A stretch of DNA of 64,000 nt from Actinomadura barringtoniae (GCF_017573505.1 NZ_JAGEOJ010000007.1:310001-374000); one strand, 5' to 3'. Shown: positions 18,630-27,186, counted from the first letter of the stretch. The notes: generated by a model from the letters alone, not told the origin. Translations and numbers: made by a program.

Positions 18630-19957
18630 TGACGGCCGCGAGGACGGGTTCGGTGACCCCCGACCTGACAATAGGCGTCGTGGGCCCGCATGACCTGGTG
18701 GAACGGGTCATGCTGATGGGCCACGGACCGACGCCGGTGCCGAGCCGCCTCGTCGCGGCCGCGTACCGCGACGAGCAAGAGGCGGCCGACAAGGTCGTGC
18801 GCCTCGGCTCGGGCGTGGACGTGTGCCTCTTCGCGAGCCCGGTGCCCTACGACTTCGCGCGGAAGGCCGGCGTCCTCACGATGCCGGCGACCTACGTGCC
18901 CCTGAACGGAGCGGCACTCCAAGGGGCGCTGCTGCGCGCCTCCCTCGACGACCGCTTCGATCCCTCGCGGGTGAGCATCGACGTGCTCGGCCGCGCCGAG
19001 GTCGAGGAGGCCTACGCCGAGATCAACCTGCCCACCGACCAGGTGCACCTGCGTGAGGAGGCGGCCGGTCCGGGAACGCTGGCGGCCTTCCACGAGCGCC
19101 TGTGGCGGCGGGGCGCGACCACGGTCGCGATGACGTGCGTGCACGCCACCGCCGAACGCATGGAGATGGCGGGCGTGCCCACCATCCGGGTGCGGCCGAC
19201 GGGCGCGGCGATCCGCAGCTCGCTGCAGACCGCGGCGCTGCTCGGCGCGCACCACCGGCTGGAGGAGTCGCAGCTGGTCGTCGTGCTGGTGGACGTACCG
19301 ACGCTGCGCGAGACGCCGCGCCGGGTCACGCCGCGTTACTGGCGGGACGAGCTGAAGCTGGCGCTCCACCGCGTCCTCCTGCAGGAGGCGCACCGGATGA
19401 ACGCCTCGGTGTGGCCGCTCGACGATCACAGCTACCTGGTGATCGCCACGCGTGGCTCGGTCACCGCGTCGACCGAGGGGTTCCGGACGCCGCCGTTCGT
19501 CGAACGGGTCCGCGAGGAGCTCGGCCTGGCCATCGAGGTCGGCATCGGCATGGGCCGTACGGCGCACGAGGCCGAGACGCACGCACGGGCGGCCCTGGCG
19601 CGCTCTCAGAGCTCTCAGCGGGCGCAGGGCTTCGCGCTGGACCGCGACGGCCGGGCGCTGGTGCCCGCGCCGCGTACGCCGCCTCGGGCGCAGCCTCAGG
19701 CCAAGCCCAAGGGCCTGGAGATCCTGGCCCGCCTGGCCGACAAGCTCGGCGACCAGGACCAGCCGCTCATCGTGGACGCCGAGAACGCGGGCAAGATGCT
19801 GGGCGTCACCCCGCGTACCGCCCGGCGCCTGCTGCGGACCCTGGTCGAGGAGGGCCTGGCGTGGCCGCTGCCGCCCAACCGGACGCCGCAACCGGGCCGT
19901 CCGCGGCAGCTCTACCGGCTGATCGTCGAGAAGCTCGGCCCCAAGGCCGCTACTTGA
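18629..19957 (+). CDS. transcriptional regulator with nucleotide-cyclase-like sensor region
   Basis: 442 residues, no known family name assigned. Residues 10-110 form an alpha/beta domain (LTIGVVGPHDLVERVMLMGH). The middle part ending IEVGIGMGRTAHEAETHARA resembles a degenerate GGDEF/cyclase-type fold. The C-terminal ~65 residues are a winged helix (MLGVTPRTARRLLRTLVEEG). A one-component regulator is inferred; ligand and targets are unknown. ATG 18629 is taken because it overlaps the TGA of a small upstream ORF; a GTG at 18470 is in frame but its extension reads through repeat DNA. Confidence 0.65.
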   Translation: MTAARTGSVTPDLTIGVVGPHDLVERVMLMGHGPTPVPSRLVAAAYRDEQEAADKVVRLGSGVDVCLFASPVPYDFARKAGVLTMPATYVPLNGAALQGALLRASLDDRFDPSRVSIDVLGRAEVEEAYAEINLPTDQVHLREEAAGPGTLAAFHERLWRRGATTVAMTCVHATAERMEMAGVPTIRVRPTGAAIRSSLQTAALLGAHHRLEESQLVVVLVDVPTLRETPRRVTPRYWRDELKLALHRVLLQEAHRMNASVWPLDDHSYLVIATRGSVTASTEGFRTPPFVERVREELGLAIEVGIGMGRTAHEAETHARAALARSQSSQRAQGFALDRDGRALVPAPRTPPRAQPQAKPKGLEILARLADKLGDQDQPLIVDAENAGKMLGVTPRTARRLLRTLVEEGLAWPLPPNRTPQPGRPRQLYRLIVEKLGPKAAT

Positions 19958-20015
19958 GGCCCACAGCTGGCATCTGAGCATTCCGCACGGTATGAACGCG
20001 GCCCGGGCAACCCGG

Positions 20016-20072
20016 CCACATGATCCGGCGTCCCCCTTGCGAGGGACGGTGAAAGGACGCCGGATCGTGTGG
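20016..20072. repeat. 18-bp inverted repeat, strong hairpin
   Basis: Arms 20016-20033 and 20055-20072 complement each other over 18 bp with one G-U; core GATCCGGCGTCC. The loop holds a nested CCCT...AGGG hairpin. It lies 58 bp after the regulator stop, with no T tract. A second short palindrome, CCGGTCA-ATTC-TGACCGG, follows at 20134-20151. Confidence 0.75.
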
Positions 20073-20171
20073 TCGGAAGAGGCCGCAGCCGGTCAGACCG
20101 ACCGCCGCTCCCTCGGCGTACATTCGAAATGAACCGGTCAATTCTGACCGGCTGGGCCCGGGGGACAGGCC

Positions 20172-20768
20172 ATGAACGACGTGACGTCAAACGACCGTCC
20201 AAAGCTCGCTTTCAGGGACAGGCCGCCGCATGAACGGGCCCGGATAGCGATGGCGGCGGGGGCCGCGGTCGTCGTCCTGGGCAGCGGGGTGCTCGCCTCC
20301 GCAATGCTGGGCTACGAGCCCATCCGCAAGGGGATTCCGGCCGTTCTGGAGCTGTCGCCCTCGCCCGCGCCGGCCGAGAGCGCCACGCCCAAGGCCGACC
20401 GGACCGGCACCCCGGACGGTGGCGGCGGGGCCCCGGCGCCGGGGATCTCCCCCAACATGTCCCCGCACACCACGATCAAGCCGACCACGCCGGCGCCGTC
20501 GACGAGCAAGGCCAAGCCGTCGACCAGGCCGTCCACCAGTAAGCCGCCCGCGACCAAGCCGCCCGCGTCGAACCCGCCGGCGACCAAGCCACCGGCGACG
20601 CAGCCTCCGGACACCCCGCCCGCCACGCAACCGCCCGACACCCCGCCGCCGACCACCCCGTCCGGCGGCGACACCGGCTCTGGCGGTTCGGGCGGCTCTG
20701 ACGGCGGTACGGGCGGCACGACGGGCGCGACGGACACCGGAGGCGGCTCAGGCGGCCTCCTGGGCTAG
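20172..20768 (+). CDS. Pro/Thr-rich single-pass surface protein
   Basis: 198 residues. A cytoplasmic basic stretch of 25, one membrane helix (AAGAAVVVLGSGVLASAML), then an exported low-complexity region with K-P-P-A-T / Q-P-P-D-T-P repeats (110-160) and a Gly/Ser/Thr tail. No catalytic domain. It resembles an anchored cell-wall spacer protein. The ATG follows GGGGACAGG. A short palindrome lies in its 5' leader and the stop codon is duplicated. Confidence 0.65.
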   Translation: MNDVTSNDRPKLAFRDRPPHERARIAMAAGAAVVVLGSGVLASAMLGYEPIRKGIPAVLELSPSPAPAESATPKADRTGTPDGGGGAPAPGISPNMSPHTTIKPTTPAPSTSKAKPSTRPSTSKPPATKPPASNPPATKPPATQPPDTPPATQPPDTPPPTTPSGGDTGSGGSGGSDGGTGGTTGATDTGGGSGGLLG

Positions 20769-20778
20769 CCGGGCTAGC
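20762..20778 (+). repeat. 9-bp tandem duplication across a stop codon
   Basis: GGGCTAGC at 20762-20769 (contains the TAG stop) and at 20771-20778. Confidence 0.55.
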
Positions 20779-20796
20779 TCCTGCGCGGTTTCGGAC

Positions 20797-20844
20797 CCGG
20801 ATTCAGGGCCGGTTTCAGGGCCGGATTCAGAGCCGGATTCAGAG
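20797..20844 (-). repeat. four 12-bp tandem repeats at the aminotransferase 3' end
   Basis: Units starting 20797, 20809, 20821 and 20833, consensus CCGGATTCAGRG. The aminotransferase stop codon (20839-20841) lies in the last unit. Confidence 0.8.
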
Positions 20845-21918
20845 CCGGTGCGGGAAGTCGTGAGCGACCGCGAGGAAGGCGTCGTTCTCCTCGGGCGAGC
20901 CGATCGAGATGCGGGCGCCCTCACCGGCGAACGGCCGGACGCTGACGCCCTGGGCGTCGCAGGCGGCCGAGAAGTCCATGGTGTGGTCGCCCAGCCGCAG
21001 CCAGACGAAGTTGGCCTCGGTCTGCGGGACGGTCCAGCCGTCGGCGATCAGGGCGTTCCGGACCCGCTCGCGCTCCTTGACGGTGTTCTCCACGCGTTCG
21101 AGAAGCTCGTCGGTGGCGGCCAGCGAGGCGATCGCGGCGGCCTGCACCACGGCGTTCACGCTGAACGGCAGGAACGTCTTGCGCACCGACTCGGCGACCG
21201 CCGGGTGCCCGACCATGAAGCCGATGCGCAGGCCCGCCAGCCCGTAGGCCTTGGAGAAGGTCCGCAGCACGACCAGGTTGGGGCGGCTCGGGTAGAGGGT
21301 CAGCCCGTCGGGGACCTCGTCGTCGCGGATGTACTCGCGGTAGGCCTCGTCCAGCACCACCAGGCAGTCGGCCGGGACGCGGTCGAGGAAGGCCTCGAGT
21401 TCGGGGCCGCGCACGATCGTGCCGGTCGGGTTGTTGGGGTTGCAGACGAAGATCAGCCGCGTCTCGGGCGTGATGGCGTCGGCGATCGCGTCCAGGTCGT
21501 GGGTCTCGTCCTTGAGCTCGACCTGCACGGACGTGGCGCCCGACAGCGACACCAGGAGCGGGTAGGCCTCGAACGACCGCCAGGCGTAGATCACCTCGGC
21601 GCCGGGCTCGGCCACCGCCTCCAGCAGCATCTGAGTCACGCCGACCGAGCCGCAGCCGACCGCGATGTGCGAGGTGGGCACGCCGTACTTGGCGGAGATC
21701 GCCTCGATCAGGCCGGTGCAGTTGTTGTCGGGGTAGCGGTTGACCGTCAGCGCCGCCTCGGTGATCGCCTTGACCACCGAAGGGAGCGGTCCGTGCGGCG
21801 ACTCGTTGGAGGAGAGCTTGAAGGACCGCCCGTCGGGCGACGTGACAACCTTGCCGGGCTTGTAGGCCACGAAGCGGTCGAGCACCGAGCGGAAGCGAGG
21901 GGTGGTTGGCTCGGACAC
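20839..21918 (-). CDS. hisC: histidinol-phosphate / aromatic aminotransferase
   Basis: 359 residues, fold-type I PLP enzyme. NPNNPTGT, LDEAYREY and the Schiff-base Lys in RTFSKAYGLAGLRIG are intact, with KLSSNESPHGPLPS at the N-terminus. Transfers an amino group to imidazole-acetol phosphate or an aromatic keto acid. It is not in a his operon, so the HisC2/Pat type is as likely as a true histidine enzyme. GTG 21918 has GGAGG 8 nt upstream; the 12-residue extension is not needed. Confidence 0.9.
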   Translation of the reverse strand: MSEPTTPRFRSVLDRFVAYKPGKVVTSPDGRSFKLSSNESPHGPLPSVVKAITEAALTVNRYPDNNCTGLIEAISAKYGVPTSHIAVGCGSVGVTQMLLEAVAEPGAEVIYAWRSFEAYPLLVSLSGATSVQVELKDETHDLDAIADAITPETRLIFVCNPNNPTGTIVRGPELEAFLDRVPADCLVVLDEAYREYIRDDEVPDGLTLYPSRPNLVVLRTFSKAYGLAGLRIGFMVGHPAVAESVRKTFLPFSVNAVVQAAAIASLAATDELLERVENTVKERERVRNALIADGWTVPQTEANFVWLRLGDHTMDFSAACDAQGVSVRPFAGEGARISIGSPEENDAFLAVAHDFPHRL

Positions 21919-21978
21919 CGTTGTCCTCCAGGTTGATGCAGGGGTCGTGCGCATAGCCTACGGATAGGCCGAATCGCC

Positions 21979-22266
21979 CTAGAAGGCGGTCTGCCGCATC
22001 ATCCAGCAGACCGCGACGATCCGGACGAACTCCCAGTCGCGGGTGCTGTCGGGCCACCAGCCCCGCCGGAACGCGTCCTCGGCGAAGACGTGGAGGTAGT
22101 CCATCAGCACGTCCGGGTGGGGGTGGACCCCGATGTCGTCGCGCAGCGCCGCCACATGCTGGTCAACGGCCGCCGCGAGCCCCGGCGTGGTGGTCATTTC
22201 CGCGACTCCGGCGTCCCCGATGTCGCGGACGAGAAGGCCAAGCTCCTCGGACATATCGCCATCCAT
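21979..22266 (-). CDS. small hypothetical protein, DUF6401-like
   Basis: About 95 residues, helical and acidic, with TPGLAAAVDQHVAALRDDIG in the middle, a pattern I associate with DUF6401 actinobacterial proteins (moderate recall). No membrane segment. ATG 22266 is chosen because TAGCTT lies 8 nt upstream. It is in the same direction as the aminotransferase gene, 60 bp upstream of it. Confidence 0.55.
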   Translation of the reverse strand: MDGDMSEELGLLVRDIGDAGVAEMTTTPGLAAAVDQHVAALRDDIGVHPHPDVLMDYLHVFAEDAFRRGWWPDSTRDWEFVRIVAVCWMMRQTAF

Positions 22267-22371
22267 GGGACAAAAAGCTAGCAATGGCTTCGTCATGCCC
22301 GGTGCATCTCACGGAATTCTTTACCCGGCGGGACCACCGGAAACCTCTGCGGCCCCGCCGACCACCTCCGC

Positions 22372-23724
22372 CTAACGCACGTCCACGTAGTCGTCCTTAC
22401 CGAACGACTTCAGGAAGTTCGCCTCCCCCGCGAAATACACCCGCCACGTCCCGTCCCGCTTGGCGACGAACTGCCGCTTGAACTCGCCCATGGAGTCGGT
22501 GACGTCGCTGCCGAGGTAGCTCCACTTCTTGGTCTTGGCATCGCGGAAGTAGAACCTCACTTTCCGCTTGCTCAGCCCGGGCATCAGCGGGTTTCCGGGC
22601 TTCACGTACGCCAGCGCCCCGGACAACGTGATCTTCCGCCCCTTCCGCACCGGCTCCGGAGCCGCGTTGAACCACACCATCCGCGTCGCATACCGGGCGT
22701 CCACGTAGTCGGTCCCGCTCGTGCTGGGCATGCTCTCGGCGGTGGACAGGACGCGTGCCTGCCAATCGCCGTCACCCGGCACGCGCACCCAGGCGTCGGC
22801 GTAGCCACGGCTGTCGGACGTCGCCCCGCTCTTCGTGCGGATCCAGGTCTTGGAACCCTTGGGCCGGAAGAACAGCACGGCCTGGTGGGACGGATAGCCC
22901 TGCCAGGTAGCGCCCTTGCGCAGGATCTGCATCCTGAAATGCGCGTAACCACCGAGCGGCGCGGGCTCGGTCGTGACGTCGAACCCCTTGATCGCGGTCG
23001 GGTAGCGGACGTCGATGTCCTGCCTGCCCGACGCGACCTGCTGGTAGAACTCGTGGAACGACGGGCCGCCGCTCAGCGCGGACCACGTTCCCCACGCGTA
23101 CACCTTCGCGGAGATCGCGAACCGGCCGTCGGCGCCGGTGTAGCCGGACTCCTGGCGGACCGAGGTGCAGTTCGCGTCAAGGCACTGCTGAATCCACACA
23201 CGGGTCTGCGCGGCAGGATGCCAGCCGTCCGAGCCCTGCCACTCCAGGCCGCCGGTGAACGTCTGCGCCGAGCCCGCGTCCACCCGGGCGGGCTTGCGGT
23301 CCAGGGAGATCCGCGCGGGCAGCTGGTGAACGCCGAGGTTCACGCCCGCCAGGCTGTTGGAAAACTGATCGTCGCCCGCGAACTGGGCGAGGTAAGGCCC
23401 GCCCGCCGTGACATCCGCGGCCACCTCGAAATGCCCGGTGGCGTCAGTCGTCGTGCGGGCGACCAGCGCGCTGCCGCGGGAGATCCTGACGGCGGCGTTC
23501 GGGACGGCCGCGCCACCGTCGGTGACCGCCAGGCGGCCGCTGAACGTCACGTGGCGGTGCTCGGCGTCGACCTCGGTGCGGTCGGTGGTGAACCCGGTGA
23601 TCGAGGTCGCGATCTTGGCCGCGACGGCCGGTGAGGCGTCCGCCCAGGCGGCCGGGGTGGCGGTGGGGAGGGTCAGGGCGGCGGCCAGGAGGGTTGCGGG
23701 CACGCCGAAGAGGGTTCTGCGCAA
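22372..23724 (-). CDS. secreted beta-sandwich (Ig-like) repeat protein
   Basis: About 450 residues. The signal peptide (FGVPATLLAAALTLPTATP ... WADA) is followed by three or four beta-sandwich units with recurring features: VTFSGRLAV, ITLSGALAY, DATGHFEVAADV, DSMGEFKRQFVAKRDGTWRV. A disulfide is likely in QQCLDANCTS. Function is unknown; probably a surface or matrix protein. Only a TTG (23724) is available at the signal-peptide start; no good ribosome site is visible, so the start is tentative. Confidence 0.7.
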   Translation of the reverse strand: MRRTLFGVPATLLAAALTLPTATPAAWADASPAVAAKIATSITGFTTDRTEVDAEHRHVTFSGRLAVTDGGAAVPNAAVRISRGSALVARTTTDATGHFEVAADVTAGGPYLAQFAGDDQFSNSLAGVNLGVHQLPARISLDRKPARVDAGSAQTFTGGLEWQGSDGWHPAAQTRVWIQQCLDANCTSVRQESGYTGADGRFAISAKVYAWGTWSALSGGPSFHEFYQQVASGRQDIDVRYPTAIKGFDVTTEPAPLGGYAHFRMQILRKGATWQGYPSHQAVLFFRPKGSKTWIRTKSGATSDSRGYADAWVRVPGDGDWQARVLSTAESMPSTSGTDYVDARYATRMVWFNAAPEPVRKGRKITLSGALAYVKPGNPLMPGLSKRKVRFYFRDAKTKKWSYLGSDVTDSMGEFKRQFVAKRDGTWRVYFAGEANFLKSFGKDDYVDVR

Positions 23725-23797
23725 GGGATCACGTTTTTCCGCGGGGGGAGTGGAAAAGTAGCGTGATCTTAGCCGGGTGACGGCCCGGAGTGCCAGG

Positions 23798-24490
23798 TCA
23801 GGCGGGCTGGTGGTCGGGGCGGGGGCGGAGCATGGGTGGCCGGAGTTGTTCGGCGTCGCCTCGGGAGTAGAGGCGGGCGGGGCGACCGCCGTCCCGGGTG
23901 GTGGTGCGGCCGGTGGGGACGAGGAAGCCGTCGGCGCCGGTGACCTTGCGGTGGAAGTTCCGGGGGTCGAGGGGGGTGCCCCAGACGATCTCGTAGACGC
24001 GGCGGAGCTCGGCGACGGTGAACTCGGGCGGGCAGAACGCGGCGGCGAGGGAGGTGTACTCCAGCTTGGCGCGGGCTCGTTCCATGCCGTCGCAGAGGAT
24101 GCGGCGGTGGTCGAACGCGGCGCTGTCGTGGTGAACGAGGTCGTCGACGGGCTTCCAGAGGACCTGCGCGCGACTGGAGGCGGGCAGGTCGGGCGCGAGG
24201 CCGAGATAGGCCACGCTGACCACGCGCTGGCGCGGGTCACGGTCCGGGTAGCCGTAGGTCGCCAGCTGCTCCAGGTGCAGGCCCGCCACGTCCGCGAGCC
24301 CGGCCCGTTCGGCCATCAGGCGGGCGGCGGCGGCCGGGAGGTCCTCGTCGAGCTGGATGAAGCCGCCGGGCAGGGACCAGCACCCGTCATAAGGTGCCCG
24401 GTCGCGCCGCCACACCAGCGCCGAGAGCCGCTGCTCACGGACGGTGAGGACGACAAGGTCGACGGTGACGGCGAGCCGGGGCACGGACAT
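23798..24490 (-). CDS. NrtR-like Nudix-domain regulator
   Basis: 230 residues: an N-terminal Nudix domain then a winged-helix-like region (FTVAELRRVYEIVWGTPLDP), the NrtR arrangement. NrtR proteins sense ADP-ribose-type ligands and regulate NAD genes. The Nudix box reads GGFIQLDEDL...RLMAERAGL, so the first catalytic Glu of REUxEE is Leu, consistent with a binding-only domain. ATG 24490 is leaderless (TAACGT, 7 nt). No NAD gene is adjacent, so targets are unknown. Confidence 0.82.
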   Translation of the reverse strand: MSVPRLAVTVDLVVLTVREQRLSALVWRRDRAPYDGCWSLPGGFIQLDEDLPAAAARLMAERAGLADVAGLHLEQLATYGYPDRDPRQRVVSVAYLGLAPDLPASSRAQVLWKPVDDLVHHDSAAFDHRRILCDGMERARAKLEYTSLAAAFCPPEFTVAELRRVYEIVWGTPLDPRNFHRKVTGADGFLVPTGRTTTRDGGRPARLYSRGDAEQLRPPMLRPRPDHQPA

Positions 24491-24528
24491 GCCTTGAACG
24501 TTAGCCGTCCCGGGGCCCCGATAAGGCC

Positions 24529-24573
24529 ACACCCGCCTGTCCGCCGGGCGAGCCGCGGCGGACAGGCGGGTGT
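24529..24573 (-). terminator. 18-bp hairpin after the flotillin gene
   Basis: Perfect arms 24529-24546 and 24556-24573 (core CCGCCTGTCCGCCG), loop 9 nt, 11 bp beyond the flotillin stop codon. Confidence 0.75.
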
Positions 24574-24584
24574 TGGGTCAGGCC

Positions 24585-25937
24585 TTACTCGGAGGCCTCG
24601 GGGGCCGGCGGGGCCGGGGCCTCGACGGCGGGGGCGGGGGCAGGGGCGTGGCCGTTGGCCGTGTTGCCCGTGCCGTTCATGTTGCTGAGGAGGTTGCGCG
24701 CCAGGCCGAGCCCGGTGCCACCGAGCGTGAGGGCCTTGGCCAGCATCTCCTCCATGCCCTGGGCGCCGTTCAGCACGACCATGTTGTCGACGTTGCCGAA
24801 CACGCCGGCGCCCGCCTCGACGATCTGCGGCCAGTTCTCGGCGAGCTGCTGGGCGATGACCGCCTCCTGGTTCTCGGCCAGGGCGGCGGCGCGCGCCTTG
24901 ATCGCCTCGGCCTCGGCCAGACCCTTCTGGCGGATCGCGTCGGCGTTGGCCTCACCGATCAGGCGGGTCGCCTCGGCCTCGCGGGAGGCCCTCAGCTGAA
25001 CCTCCTGCGCGGCGGCCTGGGCGTAGGCGATGCGCTCCTCGCGCTCGGCCTCGGCCAGCTTCACCTGCTCGTACGCGCGGGCGTCGGCGGGCTTGCGGAT
25101 CTCGCTCTCCAGGCGCTTCTCGGTGCGCTCGGCCTCCAGCTCGGCGTTGCGGGTCTCCTTGAGGATGACCTCCTGCCGGGCCTGCGCGGCGGCCTGGTCG
25201 ACGTGACCCTTGTACTCGGCCTGCTTGATCTGGGTGTCGCGCATGACCGCCGCGTTCTGCCGCGCGGCCTCCTGCTCGGCGACGGTGGCCTCCTGGTTGC
25301 GGGCGGCCTCGGCGATGCGCGCCTTGGCGGCGACCGCGGCGGCGTCCGGGCGGCCGAGCGCCTCGATGTAGCCGCTCTCGTCCTCGATCTCCTGGATCTG
25401 CAGCGAGTCCACGACGAGGCCGAGCTTGCTCATCTCGGTGGCCGAGGAGGTGCGGACCTGGTTGGTGAGTTCCTCACGGTTGTGGATCAGGTCCTCGATG
25501 GTGAGGTGACCGATGATCGATCGCAGATGACCGGCGAACAGCTGGTGGGTCTTGTCGTCCATCAGCTTCTGCTGGTCCAGGAAGCGCCGGGCGGCGTTGG
25601 CGATCGACACGAAGTCGTCGCCGACCTTGTAGATGGCGACGCCGCGCACATGCACCTTGATGCCCTGACGGGTGACGCAGGCGACCTCGAGGTCGGAAGC
25701 GCGCGTGTCGAGGGAGAGCCGCCGGCAGGTCTGGAAGCCCGGGAGCACCGAGACGCCCTTCCCCGTGACGATCTTGAAGCCGAGGCTCTCGGCGGTGTCC
25801 CGATTGTGCGCCTTGGCGCCCAGTCCGGAAATGATGAGGGCTTCGTTCGGCTCCGCGACCCGCCAGATCAACTTGAAGATGATGACCAGAACGATCACTG
25901 CGACGACGCCGCCCACCGCCAGCGCGATAATTGGCAC
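24585..25937 (-). CDS. flotillin-like SPFH/band-7 protein
   Basis: 450 residues. An N-terminal membrane anchor (VVAVIVLVIIFKLIWRV), SPFH domain (about 30-190), then a long Ala/Glu-rich coiled coil with EAE-type repeats (200-370) and a Gly/Pro/Ala tail. Flotillins scaffold membrane microdomains. GTG 25937 has a strong AAGGAGGA Shine-Dalgarno. The upstream 66-residue NfeD-like gene is in the same direction, the usual flotillin partner. Two small hairpins separate them. Confidence 0.92.
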   Translation of the reverse strand: MPIIALAVGGVVAVIVLVIIFKLIWRVAEPNEALIISGLGAKAHNRDTAESLGFKIVTGKGVSVLPGFQTCRRLSLDTRASDLEVACVTRQGIKVHVRGVAIYKVGDDFVSIANAARRFLDQQKLMDDKTHQLFAGHLRSIIGHLTIEDLIHNREELTNQVRTSSATEMSKLGLVVDSLQIQEIEDESGYIEALGRPDAAAVAAKARIAEAARNQEATVAEQEAARQNAAVMRDTQIKQAEYKGHVDQAAAQARQEVILKETRNAELEAERTEKRLESEIRKPADARAYEQVKLAEAEREERIAYAQAAAQEVQLRASREAEATRLIGEANADAIRQKGLAEAEAIKARAAALAENQEAVIAQQLAENWPQIVEAGAGVFGNVDNMVVLNGAQGMEEMLAKALTLGGTGLGLARNLLSNMNGTGNTANGHAPAPAPAVEAPAPPAPEASE

Positions 25938-26011
25938 CGCTCCTCCTTGGGGAGTGTCTTTGGTCCGGCGGCCGTATGGTCACCGGCATCCAATAGACGC
26001 AAAGCAGGCGC

Positions 26012-26049
26012 GTGCGGTTCGCACCGGGATCACCCTCGTTTCACGAGGG
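26012..26049 (-). other. two small hairpins between the NfeD-like and flotillin genes
   Basis: GTGCG-GTT-CGCAC (26012-26024) and CCCTCGT-TTC-ACGAGGG (26033-26049). They may tune the ratio of the two gene products. Confidence 0.45.
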
Positions 26050-26080
26050 ATTCGGGAAGGTCGGCCGAGCGCGTGAGCGC

Positions 26081-26120
26081 GACGTCAGGCGAGGGCTCGG
26101 GGGTGACGTCAGGCGAGGGC
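26081..26120 (-). repeat. 16-bp direct repeat across the NfeD-like stop codon
   Basis: GACGTCAGGCGAGGGC occurs perfectly at 26081-26096 and 26105-26120 (period 24); the stop codon (26109-26111) is in the second copy. Confidence 0.8.
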
Positions 26121-26309
26121 GTGCGCGACGTACACGGTGCGCGGCGGATGGTACTCGACGACCACGACGATGGCGCCGACCGGGATCTCCTCGCGCGGGT
26201 CGACCGGGTGGGCGTAGAACGCCTCCGCGCCGCCCCGGATCGCGATCATCACCTCGCCGACGAGTCCCGGTCCGATCTTGCCGGTGACCCGGCCCTCCTT
26301 GCCGATCAA
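26109..26309 (-). CDS. NfeD-like OB-fold mini-protein
   Basis: 66 residues, just one beta-barrel domain: IGKEGRVTGKIGPGLVGEVM followed by IPVGAIVVVVEYHPPRTVYV. This matches the soluble OB-like end of NfeD, whose genes pair with flotillin/stomatin genes, as here. The membrane part of full NfeD is missing, so it may be recruited by the flotillin. TTG 26309 has GGGAGAG about 4 nt upstream. The longer open frame upstream is not protein-like. Confidence 0.6.
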   Translation of the reverse strand: MIGKEGRVTGKIGPGLVGEVMIAIRGGAEAFYAHPVDPREEIPVGAIVVVVEYHPPRTVYVAHALA

Positions 26310-26394
26310 GGGCTCTCCCGCTCGCTCAGGCGCGTGCGCGCGCACGCGTAGTCCGAACGGTATCCCGTCGTGGGCGCCGGTGGGGCCGGGGTGA

Positions 26395-27093
26395 TCAGGG
26401 CAGGATCTTCTCGGCCTGGTCGTAGGCCTGGCGGGCCAGCTGCTCGGCCTCGTCGCGGGTCGCGTTCGGGCCGTACAGCGCGAGCGTGGCCAGGTAGCGC
26501 TGCCCGCGCAGGACCACATACCAGGCCTTGGTGTGCGAACTCCCGGCCACGGTCGTGACGCCGACGGTGCGCGAGCCCTGGCCGATGGTGCCCGGCGGCG
26601 CCTCGACGATCTCGTGCTCGGACCACTGCGCGCCGACTCTCGTACGGAACGTGCTGCAGCCGACCGGCACCTGCGTCTTCACCTGGCGTTCGGCGGCGTC
26701 GCCGGACAGCGACACCAGCGTCTCGGTCGCGGTCTGGCCGCTGCCGCGGGAGAACGTGGTGGTGGCCGCGGGCAGGCTCTTGTCCTGCAACCCGCCCGCG
26801 CGGGCCGCCGACGCGCAGCGCGGCTTGTCCAGCTTGACCTGCTGCTGCAGCTGGGCCGTGCTCTGGATCGGCTTCAGCGCGCCGTACTCGCCCGAGTCGG
26901 GCTCCCCCGCCTGCTGGTAGCCGGGAAGATCGTTCAGCAGCGCCTGTTCGAGCTGGTCGGAGGTGTAGCCGGTGCCGGCCGCCACCCCGCCGGTCGCCCG
27001 CACCGGTCGCGTGCGCTCGCCGCCCCCGCCGCACGCGGCGGCCGTGGCCGCCGCCGTGATGAGGACCGCGATCGGAAGGAGCCTGTGCGCCAT
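26395..27093 (-). CDS. putative lipoprotein
   Basis: 232 residues. A signal peptide with a weak lipobox (TAAACG after LLPIAVLITAAA), then a secreted domain with two further Cys (LDKPRCASAAR and VPVGCSTFRT) that could pair. It ends in a helix (DEAEQLARQAYDQAEKIL). Family not recognised; general composition is like actinobacterial sensor-type lipoproteins. ATG 27093 has TAGGGT 8 nt upstream. Divergent from the next lipoprotein gene across a simple-sequence array. Confidence 0.7.
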   Translation of the reverse strand: MAHRLLPIAVLITAAATAAACGGGGERTRPVRATGGVAAGTGYTSDQLEQALLNDLPGYQQAGEPDSGEYGALKPIQSTAQLQQQVKLDKPRCASAARAGGLQDKSLPAATTTFSRGSGQTATETLVSLSGDAAERQVKTQVPVGCSTFRTRVGAQWSEHEIVEAPPGTIGQGSRTVGVTTVAGSSHTKAWYVVLRGQRYLATLALYGPNATRDEAEQLARQAYDQAEKILP

Positions 27094-27186
27094 GTCGGCT
27101 GACCCTAAGCGCACGCGGCGCGGGCGGCCGCGGATGACACGCGCTTCGGACAAGCCGACCGTAAGACGACACACCGCGATCATGCG

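Noticed and set aside
20839..22266. Natural-product gene cluster suggested by the aminotransferase plus DUF6401-like gene
   Set aside because: No synthase, ligase, transporter or tailoring set surrounds them.
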